A stretch of 64,000 nucleotides of DNA from an uncultured Desulfuromusa sp. (GTDB lineage: Bacteria > Desulfobacterota > Desulfuromonadia > Desulfuromonadales > Geopsychrobacteraceae): NCBI RefSeq assembly GCF_963675815.1, contig NZ_OY776574.1, forward strand, positions 676,001 through 740,000, in the 5' to 3' direction. The notes beneath the pieces are model-generated. The model was given only the letters and a program-made list of their open reading frames with translations, made no database searches and had not been told where the DNA came from. Of this stretch, positions 1 through 8,075 are shown in pieces. Each line of letters begins with the position of its first letter. Within the stretch, counting starts at the first letter, position 1. The position numbers and the translations under genes were made by a program.

Positions 1-1
1 C

Positions 2-844
2 AGGGAATTGAAACAGAAACAAAAAGAAGGGACACCCCACCCTCTGCTGAAAGGTCAGACCCTGGGTATGATCTTTGAGAAAAGTTCAACCCGGACCCGG
101 GTTTCATTCGAAGTCGGGATGTTTCAACTTGGGGGACATGGTCTTTTTCTCCATTCAGGAACCACACAAATGGGCCGTGGTGAACCCATCAAGGATACCG
201 CACGGGTGATGTCAGGATACTGTGATGGCGTCATGGCACGGACTTACTCCCATAAGGCTCTGGAAGAATTTGCGGCACACAGCTATGTCCCGGTCATCAA
301 TGGGCTGAGTGACCTTTACCATCCTTGCCAGCTTGTCGCGGACATCTTCACCGTCACAGAACATAAAGAAGATTACCGCAACTTGAAGTATTGCTGGATC
401 GGAGATGGCAATAATATGGCAAACAGCTGGATCAATGCTGCCGCTCTGATTGGTTTTGAGCTCCGTATTGCAACTCCCAAAGGATATGAACCCGATAGAG
501 AGATTATCTCTCTGGCTGAGAAATCAGGGGCAAAAATTTTATTGAGCAACGATCCACGCGAAGCCGCAGCAGGAGCGGATGTTCTCAACACGGATGTCTG
601 GGCCAGCATGGGACAAGAAGCAGAACAACAAGAACGGATAAAAGCCTTTACCGGTTTCCAGATCAACGCCGATATTCTTAAACTGGCTGATCCGGAAGCT
701 GTGGTGATGCATTGCTTGCCCGCCCATCGCGACGAAGAGATCACTGATGAAGTCGTAGAAGGGCCGCAATCCATTATTTTCAATGAAGCTGAAAATCGCC
801 TGCATGCGCAAAAAGCGATTCTGGCAACCCTGATGGCCCGTTGA
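2..844 (+). CDS. argF: Ornithine carbamoyltransferase, 5' partial
   Basis: Transfers the carbamoyl group of carbamoyl phosphate to ornithine, giving citrulline in cytoplasmic arginine synthesis. The window opens inside the gene, so about 25-30 N-terminal residues are missing; 280 codons are visible. The carbamoyl-phosphate loop EKSSTRTR and the ornithine-loop motif HCLPAHR near the C-terminus are both present, the latter being specific for ornithine rather than aspartate carbamoyltransferases. The reading frame continues to the left edge, so the TTG at base 8 is internal and not a start. It is followed after 3 bases by the RDD gene and then argG, which points to an arg operon. Confidence 0.96.
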   Translation, partial: RELKQKQKEGTPHPLLKGQTLGMIFEKSSTRTRVSFEVGMFQLGGHGLFLHSGTTQMGRGEPIKDTARVMSGYCDGVMARTYSHKALEEFAAHSYVPVINGLSDLYHPCQLVADIFTVTEHKEDYRNLKYCWIGDGNNMANSWINAAALIGFELRIATPKGYEPDREIISLAEKSGAKILLSNDPREAAAGADVLNTDVWASMGQEAEQQERIKAFTGFQINADILKLADPEAVVMHCLPAHRDEEITDEVVEGPQSIIFNEAENRLHAQKAILATLMAR

Positions 845-847
845 CCC

Positions 848-1480
848 ATGCAGATTACCTGTCCACATTGTGGTTTCAATAAAAAGGTCGATCCGGAACA
901 ATTGCCGGCCGGTGCCAGTCAGGTGAATTGTCCGAAATGCAAACAGAGCTTTCTTCTGAGCACGACGGATACGGAACCACAGGAACAAACGATCGACAAT
1001 GATCCTCAACCTAGGGTCCACAGCTCACAGTTCCCCGTTCAGGGAGAGATTGATGCTTTGCCCAAAGCGGGTTTCTGGATGCGCCTCGTTGCAACAATGA
1101 TTGATGCATTTATCGTCTTTGTCCTGCAGTTCCTGTTGGGGTCTCTTCTGGCTTTGGCGGGGGGAGCCGCTGCCGGTCACCAAGGAGCGGTTGTCAATAT
1201 AGCCGTTCTCGTACAGTTGTTCAGTTTCGCAGTCAGCATCGCTTACTATGTTATCTTCACCGGCTACTGTGGACAAACCCCGGGGAAAATGGCCTTAAGG
1301 ATCAAGGTTATCCGCCGCGACGGATCATCTCTCAGTTATGGTAGAGCCGCTTTTCGGGAAATACCGGCAAAATTTATTTCAGGAATCATCTTTGGAATCG
1401 GCTATCTGATGGTCGCTTTTGATGAACAGAAACAAGGACTGCATGACCGTATGGCAGATACATACGTTATTAAACTCTGA
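848..1480 (+). CDS. RDD-family membrane protein with N-terminal zinc ribbon
   Basis: Membrane protein of 210 residues. Residues 1-40 form a CxxC...CxxC zinc finger of the MJ0042 type (CPHCGF and CPKCKQ). From about residue 75 follows an RDD domain with its Arg-Asp signature (MRLVATMIDAF) and three hydrophobic segments. The ending HDRMADTYV is typical of RDD proteins. RDD proteins are small membrane proteins, some linked to ion transport, but the role of this type is not established. It sits between argF and argG with gaps of 3 and 30 bases, so it is probably co-transcribed with arginine genes; nothing in it suggests an arginine function. Confidence 0.85.
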   Translation: MQITCPHCGFNKKVDPEQLPAGASQVNCPKCKQSFLLSTTDTEPQEQTIDNDPQPRVHSSQFPVQGEIDALPKAGFWMRLVATMIDAFIVFVLQFLLGSLLALAGGAAAGHQGAVVNIAVLVQLFSFAVSIAYYVIFTGYCGQTPGKMALRIKVIRRDGSSLSYGRAAFREIPAKFISGIIFGIGYLMVAFDEQKQGLHDRMADTYVIKL

Positions 1481-1510
1481 TCGCATCACTTAATCTCAGG
1501 AGAACTCAAA

Positions 1511-2731
1511 ATGGGTAAAAAAGAAGAAGTTAAAAAAGTCGTTCTTGCCTACTCCGGCGGGCTGGACACATCGATTATTCTTAAATGGCTGGTCGAAGAA
1601 TATCAATGCGAAGTTATCGCTTTTTCTGCTGATCTCGGCCAAGGTGAAGAACTCGACCATATTCCTGAAAAAGCCAAGAAAACCGGGGCGAGTGCATGCC
1701 ATATCCTTGACTTAAAAGAAGAGTTCACCCGTGATTTCGTTTTTCCGATGTTCCGTGCCAATGCTATTTATGAAGGCCGTTATTTCCTTGGAACATCCAT
1801 CGCCAGACCTCTGATTTCCAAAGCCCAGATGGAGATTGCCGCCAAAGAAGGAGCTGATGCCGTCTCTCATGGAGCCACAGGAAAAGGCAACGATCAGGTC
1901 CGCTTTGAGATTGCATACTACCATTTTGATCCATCCGTCAAAGTTATCGCCCCGTGGCGCGAGTGGAATCTCAACAGTCGTACCGCACTTGAAGAGTATG
2001 CAAAAAAACACGCGATTCCTATCCCGACCAATAAAAAGGTTCCCTGGAGTTCAGATCGCAATCTTCTCCATATTTCCTTTGAGGGATATGCACTGGAAAA
2101 CCCCTGGGCCGAAGCACCGGAAGAAATGTATACTCTCACAGTTGCCCCTGAAGATGCTCCGGACCAACCGGAATACGTTGAAATTGAGTTTGAAAAAGGG
2201 GATGCCGTTGCCATTAATGGTGAACGCCTTTCCCCTGCCGCACTTCTGGCCAAACTGAATCAACTCGGTGGCAAACATGGCATTGGTCGAATTGATCTGC
2301 TGGAAAACCGGTATGTCGGCATGAAGAGCCGTGGCGTTTATGAAACTCCCGGTGGCACGATTCTCGAGGAAGCGCACCGTGGGGTGGAATCCATCACCAT
2401 GGACCGTGAAGTGATGAACCTGCGTGATTCACTTGTCCCCCGCTATGCGGCCATGATTTATAATGGTTACTGGTTTGCCCCTGAGCGCATTGCGTTACAG
2501 GCACTGATTGACGAAACTCAAAAAACCGTTAACGGTAAAGCACGAATCAAACTTTATAAGGGTCACTGTCGCGTTGTTGGCCGTGATTCAGCAACCGACA
2601 GCCTGTTCAATGTCGACTTTGCCACCTTTGAGGCAGATGAGGTTTACAATCAGGCTGACGCTGAAGGATTTATTAAAATCAACGCTCTGCGGTTAAGAAT
2701 TGCCGCCATGCAGAGGGCTGCCAAAAAATAG
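1511..2731 (+). CDS. argG: Argininosuccinate synthase
   Basis: ATP-dependent condensation of citrulline and aspartate to argininosuccinate, cytoplasmic. The 406-residue length is normal for the family. The N-type ATP pyrophosphatase loop AYSGGLDTSIIL lies at about residues 13-24, and the signature GATGKGNDQVRFE at about residues 118-130. The ATG is preceded by an AGGAG ribosome-binding site (bases 1498-1502). The gene follows argF and the RDD gene, and argH lies further down the same strand, so three arginine enzymes are grouped. A hairpin without a T tract follows the stop codon. Confidence 0.98.
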   Translation: MGKKEEVKKVVLAYSGGLDTSIILKWLVEEYQCEVIAFSADLGQGEELDHIPEKAKKTGASACHILDLKEEFTRDFVFPMFRANAIYEGRYFLGTSIARPLISKAQMEIAAKEGADAVSHGATGKGNDQVRFEIAYYHFDPSVKVIAPWREWNLNSRTALEEYAKKHAIPIPTNKKVPWSSDRNLLHISFEGYALENPWAEAPEEMYTLTVAPEDAPDQPEYVEIEFEKGDAVAINGERLSPAALLAKLNQLGGKHGIGRIDLLENRYVGMKSRGVYETPGGTILEEAHRGVESITMDREVMNLRDSLVPRYAAMIYNGYWFAPERIALQALIDETQKTVNGKARIKLYKGHCRVVGRDSATDSLFNVDFATFEADEVYNQADAEGFIKINALRLRIAAMQRAAKK

Positions 2732-2746
2732 AGAATCATCTTTCTA

Positions 2747-2785
2747 CAGCCCGGTGAAGTTATCTCTGATAATATCACCGGGCTG
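2747..2785 (+). terminator. Intercistronic hairpin after argG
   Basis: An 11-bp perfect inverted repeat (CAGCCCGGTGA / TCACCGGGCTG) with a 17-base loop lies between argG and the NUDIX gene. There is no T run after it, so it is more likely an mRNA-stability or partial-termination element than a full intrinsic terminator. Confidence 0.5.
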
Positions 2786-2798
2786 ACAGGAAATATCC

Positions 2799-3290
2799 AT
2801 GGGAAATTCTTTGCAGAAACAAATCAAGACGTCAGTGGTCGCCTGTATTGTGGATGATGAGCAGAGAATTCTACTGACACGGCGAAACATTCCACCTTTT
2901 TTTGGTCAATGGGTCATGCCCGGAGGCAAAATTGATCATGGAGAATCAATAGAAAACGCACTTCTTCGCGAGGTCAAAGAAGAAGTTGGTCTTGAGGTCG
3001 AGATTGACAAGCTTGTTGATATTTACGAACACCTTGCCATCGGTCACAAGAAAGACCATTACATCATCCTTTATTATCGGGCCAGAGCTCTGGATTTTGA
3101 ACTGGAGCTTAATCATGACGAACTCAGTGAAGCTATCTGGTTTTCACACCACCAGCTCCCGACGCTAAATGTTCCCCCGGGTTGCCGTCAGGTTTTGGCT
3201 CATCTTTTTCCCGAACTGACATGGTCGGATCTTGAGCCTCCCGGAGATGATGCCGACAGCGAAATTCCCAATGTTAACTCTCTGCATTGA
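2799..3290 (+). CDS. NUDIX hydrolase
   Basis: Hydrolase of 163 residues acting on a nucleoside diphosphate linked to another moiety; the substrate cannot be told from sequence. The NUDIX box is complete: it starts at GGKIDHGES (about residue 46) and continues through REVKEEVGLE, with the metal-binding Glu residues of the REVxEE segment present. The N-terminal half (TSVVACIVDDEQRILLTRR) resembles the MutT/ADP-ribose pyrophosphatase fold. It lies within the arginine gene run and its stop overlaps the earliest possible start of the next gene, so the two may be translationally coupled. Confidence 0.9.
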   Translation: MGNSLQKQIKTSVVACIVDDEQRILLTRRNIPPFFGQWVMPGGKIDHGESIENALLREVKEEVGLEVEIDKLVDIYEHLAIGHKKDHYIILYYRARALDFELELNHDELSEAIWFSHHQLPTLNVPPGCRQVLAHLFPELTWSDLEPPGDDADSEIPNVNSLH

Positions 3291-3301
3291 TTATTGAGGT
3301 C

Positions 3302-4477
3302 ATGTTCACAATTATCAAAAAAAATATTGATATTGATTTTCCACGTGGACACCATTTGCACTGTTTGATATGTCAGATTCCCAATGAAATCAGACTGGAC
3401 AATGAAGCTGATTTTCAATCCGTTACCCAGCGCAAATGGCAGCGTATCCGCTCCGTCCTTGAACTCATTACGACAGCAGAGAGCAATCTAAAAAAAATCC
3501 ATTTTCTTCTCTTTCCTGAAGGAACGTTACCTTTCGATCATTTTGATCAAGCCCTCGCAATGATCAGCAAAAGTTTTCCGAACAATACCGTGACCATGCT
3601 GGGACTGGAAGTATTGCCTCTGATCTCTTTTTCAGATTTGGCGCGACGATTTGTGACCGACAACGAAGAATTACTGCAGTCTGTCGACAATGACCGTCAA
3701 AGCGGAGATATTGATGCCTTGCAAGTCAACAGTACCGCAACCATCGTCAAGGAAAGCTCTGGAAAAGTAAGGGTTTTTCTGCAAGCCAAAAGCCATCCCT
3801 GCTACCACGAAGAAGCGATGGAACCCCATAGGGACCTTTATCACGGCAAAGTGTTTCCCTTATGGCACTGTCCCTCCACTGGCTTCAATTTCATGGCGAT
3901 GATCTGTTTTGACTATATCTACAGGACTCCCTATCAATCCAATATCCGTCAGATCATCGACTATGCCAATGAATTATATTTTTCCAGTCGTCAACAGCTT
4001 GATTTACTGGTCGTTTTGGAGTGTAATCCCAAACCGGAACATCACCTGTTCCGCAATGTCGTGCACGGATTTTATGGCGAAATGATCGATGCGACTCCCG
4101 GAGTTCATGATACAATGACAGTTTTTTGTAATGCCTCCGGAGAAACCAATGCTTCTTTGCCGGAAGAATATAAAGAGTCCTTTGGTCATTCATCCATTAT
4201 CATGCATGAAGATCACAAGATTGCGTCCCGTGAATTTTCTAATTTCACAGTGGACAATTTTGATGGGTTACCCGTCTGCCGGCTACGCTTTAACAGCGAA
4301 ACCAGATTGTTTTACTTTAACTTGCCGGTTTTTCACAGGTTTGATCCACGGACAACACGCATGCCAATGAAAATCCACCGCATCTATCAAGAGGACGGTC
4401 AAGGACACTGGGTCAACATGCGAAACTTTGAAAGTAGTGACCTTAATATTCCTAATCCTCAAGGAGAAACACCATGA
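3302..4477 (+). CDS. Nitrilase-superfamily-like protein
   Basis: Unrecognised 391-residue protein with scattered features of the carbon-nitrogen hydrolase fold: a Glu-bearing segment HFLLFPEGTLPF near residue 75 (position of the nitrilase Glu) and a Cys-bearing segment AMICFDYIYR near residue 200 (position of the nitrilase Cys), followed by LLVVLECNPK. I infer a divergent nitrilase-type amidase; I could not place the Lys of the triad with confidence. Two starts are possible: a TTG at 3287 that overlaps the NUDIX stop, or the ATG at 3302, which has GAGG only two bases upstream. The end overlaps argH by four bases (ATGA), so it is probably coupled to argH. Confidence 0.55.
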   Translation: MFTIIKKNIDIDFPRGHHLHCLICQIPNEIRLDNEADFQSVTQRKWQRIRSVLELITTAESNLKKIHFLLFPEGTLPFDHFDQALAMISKSFPNNTVTMLGLEVLPLISFSDLARRFVTDNEELLQSVDNDRQSGDIDALQVNSTATIVKESSGKVRVFLQAKSHPCYHEEAMEPHRDLYHGKVFPLWHCPSTGFNFMAMICFDYIYRTPYQSNIRQIIDYANELYFSSRQQLDLLVVLECNPKPEHHLFRNVVHGFYGEMIDATPGVHDTMTVFCNASGETNASLPEEYKESFGHSSIIMHEDHKIASREFSNFTVDNFDGLPVCRLRFNSETRLFYFNLPVFHRFDPRTTRMPMKIHRIYQEDGQGHWVNMRNFESSDLNIPNPQGETP

Positions 4478-5844
4478 TCAATAAACTCTGGGGCGGCCGT
4501 TTCACCCAGCCTACAGATAAATTTGTTGAAGAATTTACGGCATCGATCGGCTTTGAGCAACGCCTGGGAAGCTACGACATTCAAGGCTCCAAAGCTCACG
4601 CAGAAATGCTTGGCCGCCAGGGGATTATCGCCGTTGCTGAGGCACAGCAGATTATTGCCGGACTGGATGAAATTCTCGCTGATATCGAAGCAGGACAGCT
4701 GGAATTTTCGGTCGCGCTTGAAGACATCCACATGAATATCGAAGCCCAGCTCATTGAAAGAATTGGCGCTGTTGGTGGTAAACTGCATACCGGGCGCAGT
4801 CGCAATGATCAGATTGCCGTCGATATCCGTCTCTACCTCAGGGACGAAATAGATACGATTCTGGACTATCTCAAAAAACTGGAGACTTCACTGATTCAGC
4901 AAGCGGAAAACAATCTGGATGTCATCATGCCCGGATATACTCACCTGCAAACGGCTCAACCGGTGCTTTTCAGTCATCACATGCTTGCTTACCGCGAAAT
5001 GATCAGCCGTGACAGCAGTCGCCTCAGGGATCTCAGGACCCGATTCAACCTGATGCCTCTCGGTGCCGGAGCTCTGGCGGGAACGACCTTCCCCATTGAT
5101 CGCGAATGGACCGCCAAACAGCTTGGCTTTGATGGCGTCACCAGAAACAGCCTTGACAGTGTTTCAGACCGTGATTTTGCCATTGAATTCTGCAGCTTTG
5201 CCGGAATTCTGATGATGCATCTCTCTCGTCTTTCAGAAGAATTGATCCTCTGGTCCAGTGCTGATTTCAATTTCATCGAACTCTCAGATGCCTTCTGCAC
5301 CGGAAGTTCCATCATGCCGCAGAAGAAAAACCCGGATGTCCCTGAACTGGTTCGCGGAAAAACCGGGCGGGTTTACGGCAACTTGATAACACTACTCACG
5401 TTGATGAAATCATTGCCGTTGGCCTATAACAAGGATATGCAGGAAGATAAAGAGCCTCTTTTTGATACGATTGATACCGTTAAAGGGAGTCTGAAAATTT
5501 TTGCTGACATGGTTGTGGAAATGCGGGTTAAAGGAGATAATATGCGGATTGCCGCAGCTCGAGGTTTCTCCACGGCAACGGATGTTGCTGATTACTGTGT
5601 CCGCAAGGGGTTACCTTTTCGGCAAGCTCATGAAGTTGTGGGCAAAACTGTCCGTTACTGCGTTGAAACAGGAAAAGATATTCCTGAATTGAGTCTGGCT
5701 GAATTTCAAGATTTTTCGGATCTGATCGAAGCGGATATTTACGATTATGTCACCCTTGAAGCCTCAGTCAATGCCCGCAAAGCAACCGGAGGCACTGCTC
5801 GAGAGGCTGTTGAACGTGAACTGAAACGGCTCAAATCAACTTAA
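4474..5844 (+). CDS. argH: Argininosuccinate lyase
   Basis: Splits argininosuccinate into arginine and fumarate in the cytoplasm. The protein has 456 residues, usual for the family, and begins with the typical KLWGGRF. The fumarase/aspartase superfamily signature GSSIMPQKKNPD, whose loop carries the catalytic Ser, lies at about residues 277-288, and the HTGRSRNDQ segment at about residue 109. The ATG overlaps the stop of the preceding gene and has a good AAGGAG site. It is the last arginine gene here and leads into the lysine genes. Confidence 0.98.
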   Translation: MINKLWGGRFTQPTDKFVEEFTASIGFEQRLGSYDIQGSKAHAEMLGRQGIIAVAEAQQIIAGLDEILADIEAGQLEFSVALEDIHMNIEAQLIERIGAVGGKLHTGRSRNDQIAVDIRLYLRDEIDTILDYLKKLETSLIQQAENNLDVIMPGYTHLQTAQPVLFSHHMLAYREMISRDSSRLRDLRTRFNLMPLGAGALAGTTFPIDREWTAKQLGFDGVTRNSLDSVSDRDFAIEFCSFAGILMMHLSRLSEELILWSSADFNFIELSDAFCTGSSIMPQKKNPDVPELVRGKTGRVYGNLITLLTLMKSLPLAYNKDMQEDKEPLFDTIDTVKGSLKIFADMVVEMRVKGDNMRIAAARGFSTATDVADYCVRKGLPFRQAHEVVGKTVRYCVETGKDIPELSLAEFQDFSDLIEADIYDYVTLEASVNARKATGGTAREAVERELKRLKST

Positions 5845-5884
5845 AGACGTGGCGTTTTCTATACAACGGACGGAAAAATTACTC

Positions 5885-6034
5885 ATGAGAACTAAAAAAA
5901 TTCTGTTGTTATTTATTCTTTTGCTGTTACTTAATGCTTGCGGTAAAAAAGGACCTGTGCGACCAATTGACACTCAACTATCAAACAGTACGAAAGTAGA
6001 AACAAACACAGGGTCTCAGGGATGTTCTGAATGA
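5885..6034 (+). CDS. LptM-like small lipoprotein
   Basis: Lipoprotein of 49 residues: a short basic start (MRTKK), a leucine-rich hydrophobic stretch and a lipobox ending LLNAC, followed by GKKGPVRP. This Cys-G-x-K-G-P pattern is the hallmark of LptM (YifL), which in E. coli assists assembly of the LPS translocon LptDE. In E. coli the gene lies beside dapF; here it lies before dapA, so the link to lysine genes is kept. An upstream in-frame ATG at 5849 would place 12 extra residues before the signal peptide and is less likely. The mature part is otherwise unconserved in appearance. Confidence 0.7.
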   Translation: MRTKKILLLFILLLLLNACGKKGPVRPIDTQLSNSTKVETNTGSQGCSE

Positions 6035-6076
6035 CGGTTAAATAAAATCGTCTCAATATATAGTCTGGAGGAAAAT

Positions 6077-6952
6077 ATGTTTCAAGGATCTATGGTTGCC
6101 ATTATTACCCCTTTCGATGCCCAGGGCAATTTTGATGAGGAAAACTATCGTCAACTGATTGAATTTCAGATTGAAAACGGTACCGACGTCATTGTCCCCT
6201 GTGGCACAACCGGTGAATCAGCAACTCTCAATTATGCTGAACACGATCAGGTTATTAAAGCTTGTATCGAGCAAGTCAACAAACGGGTTCCAATCCTTGC
6301 AGGCACGGGTTCCAATGCAACAGCTGAAGCCATAGCCATTTCCCAGCATGCCAAAGAAATGGGAGCAGATGGAGTTCTTCTGGTTGCCCCCTATTACAAT
6401 AAGCCTTCACAGGAAGGTCTCTATCAAAACTTCAAAGCCATCGCTGAAAACGTTGCGCTACCACAGGTTTTATACAATGTTCCGGGAAGAACCGGAGTGA
6501 ACATGGTTGCCGATACAACAGTACGGCTTGCCCAGATCAGTAATATTGTAGCGATTAAAGAAGCCTCAGGCGACGTGACTCAAGCGAGTGAGATTATTGC
6601 CCGCGCCGGGGACAAAATTGATGTTTTCTCCGGGGATGATTTTCTCACCTTGCCTTTGATGGCATGTGGCGCCAAAGGGGTCATTTCAGTGACGGCGAAC
6701 ATCATGCCTAAAGAGGTAAAATCCATGGTTCTGGCGATTCAGGAAAATCGTTGGGATGACGCACGCAAGTTGCATCTGCAATTGCTCGATGTGCACCAGT
6801 CCATGTTCCTTGAAGCCAATCCGGTCCCCGTGAAAACAGCTTCAGCCCTGATGGGAAAATGTCGAGTCGATGTCCGGTTACCCATGGTTGCCATGCAAGA
6901 GAATACTCTGAAACAATTGCAGACCGTGTTGAAGAAACATGGATTGATATGA
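6077..6952 (+). CDS. dapA: 4-hydroxy-tetrahydrodipicolinate synthase
   Basis: Condenses pyruvate with aspartate semialdehyde, the first committed step to diaminopimelate and lysine. The protein has 291 residues. The GTTGESATL loop lies near residue 43, the catalytic Tyr in LYNVPGRTG near residue 133 and the Schiff-base Lys in IVAIKEASGD near residue 161. The start ATG has a strong GGAGG site. It lies with dapB and dapL, giving a short lysine operon. Aspartate semialdehyde would come from asd at 19.6 kb. Confidence 0.98.
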   Translation: MFQGSMVAIITPFDAQGNFDEENYRQLIEFQIENGTDVIVPCGTTGESATLNYAEHDQVIKACIEQVNKRVPILAGTGSNATAEAIAISQHAKEMGADGVLLVAPYYNKPSQEGLYQNFKAIAENVALPQVLYNVPGRTGVNMVADTTVRLAQISNIVAIKEASGDVTQASEIIARAGDKIDVFSGDDFLTLPLMACGAKGVISVTANIMPKEVKSMVLAIQENRWDDARKLHLQLLDVHQSMFLEANPVPVKTASALMGKCRVDVRLPMVAMQENTLKQLQTVLKKHGLI

Positions 6953-6965
6953 CTTTTCATAGAGG

Positions 6966-7020
6966 CGGACCTATGGGTCCGTCCTTGCTCAAGAAAAAGC
7001 GGGGAACATAGAGGTTCCCC
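6966..7020 (+). terminator. Tandem hairpins between dapA and dapB
   Basis: Two small hairpins follow dapA: CGGACC-TATG-GGTCCG (6966-6981) and GGGGAAC-N6-GTTCCCC (7001-7020). Neither has a T tract, and dapB begins 30 bases later, so attenuation or RNA processing is more likely than full termination. Confidence 0.4.
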
Positions 7021-7049
7021 CTCCAAACATTCACAACACAGGTATCAAT

Positions 7050-7850
7050 ATGAAAGTAGCAATTGTTGGCGCCGCCGGGCGTATGGGTGGCCGCTTGATC
7101 CAGGCAGTCATTGAAGCGCAAGGGTTGGAATTAACAGGCGCAATAGAACGCCAGGGACATCCACAAATCGGAGCAGATGCAGGATTGCTTGCCGCAGCAG
7201 GAGAGTTGGGAGTAAAAATCACAGATGACTTAGCTGCAACCATGGCCAATGCTGATGTTTTGATCGATTTCACGTTTCCCGAGGTCACCTTAAAAAATCT
7301 GGAAATCTGTGCAGAACTCGGAAAGATGGTCGTGAGCGGTTCGACCGGTTTTACCCCCGAACAGAAGCAACAGGTTGAACAATTTGCCAAAACAATCCCC
7401 GTGGTTCTCGCACCCAATATGAGTGTCGGAGTTAATGCATGCTTTAAACTCCTGAAAGAAGCCGCCGCTATTCTTGGCAATGATTTTGATGTAGAAATCG
7501 TTGAGCTTCATCACAATAAGAAAAAAGATTCCCCCTCAGGAACAGCAGTCCGTATGGGAGAAGTTGTTGCTGAGACCTTAGGGCGAAATTACAATGAAGT
7601 TGCCAACTATCATCGTGAAGGGATGTGCGGTGCCCGAACTCACAATGAGATCGGCATGCAGACAGTCCGCGGAGGAGATATTGTCGGTGAACACACGGTA
7701 TATTTTATCGGCATGGGGGAGAGGATTGAAATCAGCCATCGCGCGATGAGTCGTGACATGTTCGCTCGTGGAGCAGTACGCGCCTGCCAATGGTTACAAG
7801 AAAAGACTCCTGGGCTCTATGATATGCAGGATGTTCTCGGTTTGAGTTAA
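7050..7850 (+). CDS. dapB: 4-hydroxy-tetrahydrodipicolinate reductase
   Basis: NAD(P)H-dependent reduction that yields tetrahydrodipicolinate. The protein has 266 residues. The dinucleotide-binding loop VGAAGRMGGRLI is at residues 6-17, the conserved ELHHNKKKDSPSGTA segment with the catalytic His and Lys is near residue 152, and SGSTGF is near residue 97. It lies downstream of dapA and upstream of dapL. Its product is the direct substrate of DapL, so the three enzymes form the core of the aminotransferase variant of the lysine pathway. Confidence 0.98.
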   Translation: MKVAIVGAAGRMGGRLIQAVIEAQGLELTGAIERQGHPQIGADAGLLAAAGELGVKITDDLAATMANADVLIDFTFPEVTLKNLEICAELGKMVVSGSTGFTPEQKQQVEQFAKTIPVVLAPNMSVGVNACFKLLKEAAAILGNDFDVEIVELHHNKKKDSPSGTAVRMGEVVAETLGRNYNEVANYHREGMCGARTHNEIGMQTVRGGDIVGEHTVYFIGMGERIEISHRAMSRDMFARGAVRACQWLQEKTPGLYDMQDVLGLS

Positions 7851-7870
7851 GCCAACCGAAGGAGATTAAC

Positions 7871-7996
7871 ATGAAAAAAATGTTTATATTGTTATTGATT
7901 CTCACAACTTTGATCATTTCCGGGTGCGAAACCTTCCATGGTCTCGGTAGAGATTTTGAAAAAGCCGGGGCATGGCTGCAACAAAAATCCAGATAA
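7871..7996 (+). CDS. Entericidin-like small lipoprotein
   Basis: Short gene of 41 codons with an AGGAGAT site just before the ATG. The product has a signal peptide MKKMFILLLILTTLIISGC ending in a lipobox Cys, and a short mature part with HGLGRDFEKAGAWL. The pattern C-x-T-x-x-G-x-G-x-D-x-x-x-x-G is that of the EcnA/EcnB entericidin family, small outer-membrane lipoproteins described as a toxin/antidote pair in E. coli. Only one copy is present here, so a toxin/antidote function is not implied. It sits between dapB and dapL and is probably co-transcribed. Confidence 0.75.
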   Translation: MKKMFILLLILTTLIISGCETFHGLGRDFEKAGAWLQQKSR

Positions 7997-8033
7997 AACC
8001 TGACAGAAGCATCTTCGAATCGGACCCTTTACC

Positions 8034-8050
8034 CACAAGAGACTCTTGTG
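8034..8050 (+). other. Hairpin before dapL
   Basis: A 7-bp stem with a 3-base loop (CACAAGA-GAC-TCTTGTG) lies about 13 bases upstream of the dapL ribosome-binding site. It could affect translation or mRNA stability; no function is proven. Confidence 0.3.
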
Positions 8051-8075
8051 TATTCATATTTCAGGAGAGAAGTTC

